Assembly (NCBI GenBank): GCA_020637195.1 | Contig: JACJWK010000039.1 | Span: forward strand, 1 to 16,069 | Source of the DNA: Microthrixaceae bacterium | GTDB taxonomy: Bacteria > Actinomycetota > Acidimicrobiia > Acidimicrobiales > DATDAH01 | DNA length: 16,069 nt | Direction of reading: 5' to 3' | Shown: in pieces, positions 14,214 to 16,069 of the stretch | How positions within the stretch are numbered: position 1 is the stretch's first letter | Layout of the letters: each line of letters opens with the position of its first letter | The notes under the pieces: model-generated | Told to the model about the DNA's origin: nothing | The model's input: the letters and a program-made list of their open reading frames with translations, nothing else | Databases searched by the model: none | Translations under genes and position numbers: made by a program

Positions 14214-15169
14214 TGGCCCGCTCGCCCCTGGTCACGCGTTCTCGAGGCAATGGCGGTCGCAAGCCGACCGCCATCGCCTCGAGTTGGCTCAAGCGCCAGT
14301 CGTTCCCCCTCACCGCGCCCACGACGCCCGAGACCGTCGAGCCGGTGGAGCGCCCCGGCAAGGTGGGCGCCGACTACGACACCGACTGGGCCCGGCGCAC
14401 CCCCGCCCGCATCGCCCGCCTGGCCCTGGTGGAGGGCGTCATGCGCCCCGCCGCCGCGGTGCTGGCCCAGCCCGACCGGCGCGGCGGCGACCGCCTCGCC
14501 GACGTCGACGGCCCGGTGATCTTCACCCCGAACCACCACAGCCACCTCGACACGCCGCTGATGCTCACGTCGATCCCCGAGCCGTGGCGGCACCAGCTCT
14601 TCGTCGGCGCCGGCGCCGACTACTTCTTCACCAACCGGGTCACCAGCGCGCTCTCGGCGCTGACCATCGGGGCCATCCCCGTCGAGCGCAGGAAGGTCAC
14701 CCGCCGCTCCGCCGACCAGGCCGCCGAGCTCATCGACGCCGGCTGGAGCATGCTCATCTTCCCCGAGGGCGGGCGCAGCCCCGACGGCTGGGGCCAGCCC
14801 TTCCGGGGCGGCGCCGCCTACCTCTCGCTGCGCTGCGGCGTGCCGGTGGTGCCGGTGCACCTCCAGGGCACGGGCCGGATCCTGCGCAAGGGCGCCAAGC
14901 TGCCCACCCCCTCGTCGACCACGGTCACCTTCGGCGACCCGCTGCGACCCGAGGACGGCGAGGACTCCCGCCGGTTCGCGGCCCGCATCGAGGACGCCGT
15001 CGCCGCCCTCGCCGACGAGACCGCCACCAACTGGTACGAGGCCCGCACCCGGGCCCATCGCCGGGCCAACCCCACCCTGGCCGGGCCCGAGGTGGCGCGG
15101 TGGCGTCGCGCCTGGGCGGCCGACGCCACCCGGGCGAAGCGCCGCCGGACGGGCCGCTGGCCCCTCTGA
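14213..15169 (+). CDS. PlsC-type 1-acyl-sn-glycerol-3-phosphate acyltransferase family protein
   Basis: A 318-aa protein with the acyltransferase motifs NHHSHLD (His108 and Asp113, the HX4D pair), IPVERR (155-160), FPEGGRSPDG (183-192) and VPVVPVHL (210-217). The family transfers an acyl chain from acyl-CoA or acyl-ACP to a lysophospholipid or related hydroxyl. The N-terminal 95 residues and the basic C-terminus are extra; the membrane would be met through the hydrophobic core, since no clear transmembrane helix is seen. The start ATG shares its A with the upstream TGA (TGATG), which supports coupling. A 19-bp hairpin lies in codons 10-24, so a later start such as GTG 14345 cannot be excluded. 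It is last in the operon and probably acylates the product of the preceding enzymes (inference). Confidence 0.88.
   Translation: MARSPLVTRSRGNGGRKPTAIASSWLKRQSFPLTAPTTPETVEPVERPGKVGADYDTDWARRTPARIARLALVEGVMRPAAAVLAQPDRRGGDRLADVDGPVIFTPNHHSHLDTPLMLTSIPEPWRHQLFVGAGADYFFTNRVTSALSALTIGAIPVERRKVTRRSADQAAELIDAGWSMLIFPEGGRSPDGWGQPFRGGAAYLSLRCGVPVVPVHLQGTGRILRKGAKLPTPSSTTVTFGDPLRPEDGEDSRRFAARIEDAVAALADETATNWYEARTRAHRRANPTLAGPEVARWRRAWAADATRAKRRRTGRWPL
14241..14283. repeat. 19-bp inverted repeat (hairpin) inside the PlsC-type gene
   Basis: The left arm CTCGAGGCAATGGCGGTCG (14241-14259) and right arm CGACCGCCATCGCCTCGAG (14265-14283) pair over 19 positions with one mismatch around the 5-nt loop CAAGC. 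It begins 28 nt after the PlsC start codon and encodes a non-conserved basic stretch. In mRNA this would be a very stable stem close to the initiation site. It lacks a following T-run. Confidence 0.75.
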
Positions 15170-15175
15170 GGCGCG

Positions 15176-15193
15176 CGGCGCCGACGGGCGCCG
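15176..15193 (+). terminator. likely hairpin terminator after the operon
   Basis: CGGCGCC-GACG-GGCGCCG is a perfect 7-bp GC stem with a 4-nt loop starting 7 nt after the PlsC stop. The tail is GAGAAAA, not T-rich, so it would be a U-less terminator or an mRNA 3' stabiliser. Confidence 0.5.
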
Positions 15194-15202
15194 GAGAAAA
15201 TC

Positions 15203-15213
15203 CGCGAATCGCG
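15203..15213. promoter_or_regulatory. small palindrome upstream of the lipoprotein gene
   Basis: CGCGA-A-TCGCG lies in a short, locally less GC-rich patch between the operon terminator and the lipoprotein gene, where that gene's promoter must be. A possible -10-like TAGGAC follows at 15238. Both are weak on their own. Confidence 0.2.
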
Positions 15214-15260
15214 CAATCCCCTCGCGGCCCGCGCCCGTAGGACCCTTCCGACATCACCGG

Positions 15261-15266
15261 AAAGGA
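15261..15266 (+). promoter_or_regulatory. Shine-Dalgarno of the lipoprotein gene
   Basis: AAAGGA lies 8 nt before ATG 15275, so this gene has a leader and a conventional start. Confidence 0.65.
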
Positions 15267-15274
15267 ACCTTCCC

Positions 15275-15784
15275 ATGAAGCGCACCGCCCCCCTGCTCGC
15301 CCTGGCCGTCGCCGGCCTGCTGCTCGCCGCCGGCTGCAGCTCCGACTCGGACCCCTACGGCGGCAGCTCGGACACGACGGCCGCCGAGTCCAGCGCCACC
15401 ACGGCCGCCGACGGCGGTGCGACCACGGCGGGCGGCGCCACCGTCGCCGTGGCCGAGGTCGGCGAGGTCGGCGAGGCGCTCGTCGACGCCGAGGGCTTCA
15501 CCCTCTACCTGTTCGACCAGGACGACGGCACGACCAGCGCCTGCACCGGCGGCTGCCTCGACTCGTGGCCGGCCGCGGTGGCCGACGGCGAGCCCGAGGC
15601 GGGCGACGGCGTCGACGCCTCGCTCCTCTCGGTGGCCGACGGCGCCGAGCCCGATCAGCTCGTCTACAACGGCCACCTGCTCTACCGGTTCTCGGGCGAC
15701 ACCGCCCCGGGCGACGCCAACGGCGCGGCGATCCCCTCGTGGCACGCGGTCGACGCCGACGGCAACGCGATCGAGGTCGGCTGA
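15275..15784 (+). CDS. secreted lipoprotein with COG4315-type repeats
   Basis: A 169-aa protein. MKRTAPLLALAVAGLLLAAGC is a lipoprotein signal peptide with a lipobox ending in Cys21, so it should be lipidated and anchored outside the membrane. Residues 22-57 are a Ser/Thr/Ala/Gly-rich linker. Two related segments follow: GFTLYLFDQDDG with ACTGGCLDSWPA, and YNGHLLYRFSGDTAPGDANG. They match the 'secreted repeat of unknown function' lipoproteins (YLF...C..GCL..WPP and Y.G..LY.F..D..PGD.NG). Function is unknown. Expression may be linked to the downstream ECF sigma gene, since such pairs occur, but here each has its own start signals. Confidence 0.85.
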   Translation: MKRTAPLLALAVAGLLLAAGCSSDSDPYGGSSDTTAAESSATTAADGGATTAGGATVAVAEVGEVGEALVDAEGFTLYLFDQDDGTTSACTGGCLDSWPAAVADGEPEAGDGVDASLLSVADGAEPDQLVYNGHLLYRFSGDTAPGDANGAAIPSWHAVDADGNAIEVG

Positions 15785-15828
15785 GGCCGGTCGGTCGAGG
15801 ACGGCGGCGAGGCCGGCAGGACGGGACG

Positions 15829-15834
15829 TAGGGT
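15829..15834 (+). promoter_or_regulatory. -10 box of the ECF sigma gene (leaderless)
   Basis: TAGGGT is followed by 7 nt and then ATG 15842, with no Shine-Dalgarno sequence. Confidence 0.55.
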
Positions 15835-15841
15835 CGCTCCG

Positions 15842-16069
15842 ATGTGGGACGCGTCCGACGAGGCCCTCCTGGCCGGCTTCGCCACCGGCGACCCCACCGC
15901 CGAAGCCGTGTTCGTCCGTCGCTTCCAACGACGCGTCCACGGCCTCGCCCTCACCGTCGTCGGTGACGAGGGCGAGGCCGCGGACGTCGCCCAGGAGGCC
16001 TTCGTGCGGGCGTGGCGCCACGCCGGCGCCTACGACCCCCGGCGCGGCGCCGTCCACACCTGGCTCCTC
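15842..16069 (+). CDS. ECF-type RNA polymerase sigma factor (5' part, cut by window edge)
   Basis: The first 76 codons run open to the edge. Residues 5-30 (DEALLAGFATGDPTAEAVFVRRFQRRV) are region 2.1. The block VGDEGEAADVAQEAFVRAWRHAGAYDPRRGAVHTWL is the core of sigma region 2, which binds the polymerase clamp and the -10 element. Region 4 lies beyond the window, so the ECF group cannot be named, and an anti-sigma factor may follow. The start ATG fits a leaderless transcript from TAGGGT. The neighbouring lipoprotein is a candidate member of its regulon. Confidence 0.88.
   Translation, partial: MWDASDEALLAGFATGDPTAEAVFVRRFQRRVHGLALTVVGDEGEAADVAQEAFVRAWRHAGAYDPRRGAVHTWLL

Noticed and set aside
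15463..15480. Tandem GAGGTCGGC repeat in the lipoprotein gene
   Set aside because: Just two copies encoding a Val-Gly-Glu stretch. It is too short to treat as a functional repeat.

Overview
The window is very GC-rich, with near-saturated G/C in third codon positions. It reads as chromosomal DNA of a high-GC actinobacterium. Support for this comes from a Rv3520c-type F420-dependent oxidoreductase, an alanine dehydrogenase that lines up without gaps with the mycobacterial enzyme, and repeated TANNNT hexamers 6-8 nt before start codons, the signature of leaderless actinobacterial mRNAs. An Acidimicrobiia-type host (Iamia/Ilumatobacter relatives) is my guess from the overall character and is not proven. 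I saw no tRNA, rRNA, CRISPR array, IS element or phage gene.

Layout. (1) 1-906, minus: a D-isomer-specific 2-hydroxyacid dehydrogenase running off the left edge, divergent from (2) ald, alanine dehydrogenase (993-2114). Then, all on plus: (3) a Rv3520c-family LLM oxidoreductase (2158-3183), (4) an endonuclease/exonuclease/phosphatase-fold hydrolase (3232-4113) and (5) an EntS-like MFS exporter (4158-5483). (6) murF on minus (5529-6839) is divergent from (7) ddl (7046-8131). These make the D-Ala-D-Ala dipeptide and attach it to the peptidoglycan precursor.

(8) A TetR regulator on minus (8202-8819) is divergent from a tight plus-strand operon at 8845-15169. The operon consists of a 17-codon leader ORF, a fusion of fatty acyl-CoA reductase and HAD phosphatase-like domains, a zinc alcohol dehydrogenase, a 43-aa small ORF, a LarA-like (nickel-pincer racemase superfamily) protein and a PlsC-type acyltransferase. 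Every junction is a GTGA, ATGA or TGATG overlap, so the whole set is probably translated in a coupled way. A short palindrome overlaps the TetR -10 and abuts the operon -10. (9) A secreted COG4315-type lipoprotein (15275-15784) and the first 76 codons of an ECF sigma factor (15842-end) close the window.

The most unusual part is the 8.8-15.2 kb operon. It joins fatty-acyl reduction, alcohol/aldehyde redox chemistry, a LarA homologue that keeps the cofactor lysine and two histidines but lacks other residues needed for lactate, and an acyltransferase. I read it as a candidate undescribed lipid-modifying pathway; the product cannot be named from sequence. It also holds two tiny coupled ORFs and a 19-bp hairpin inside the start of the acyltransferase gene.
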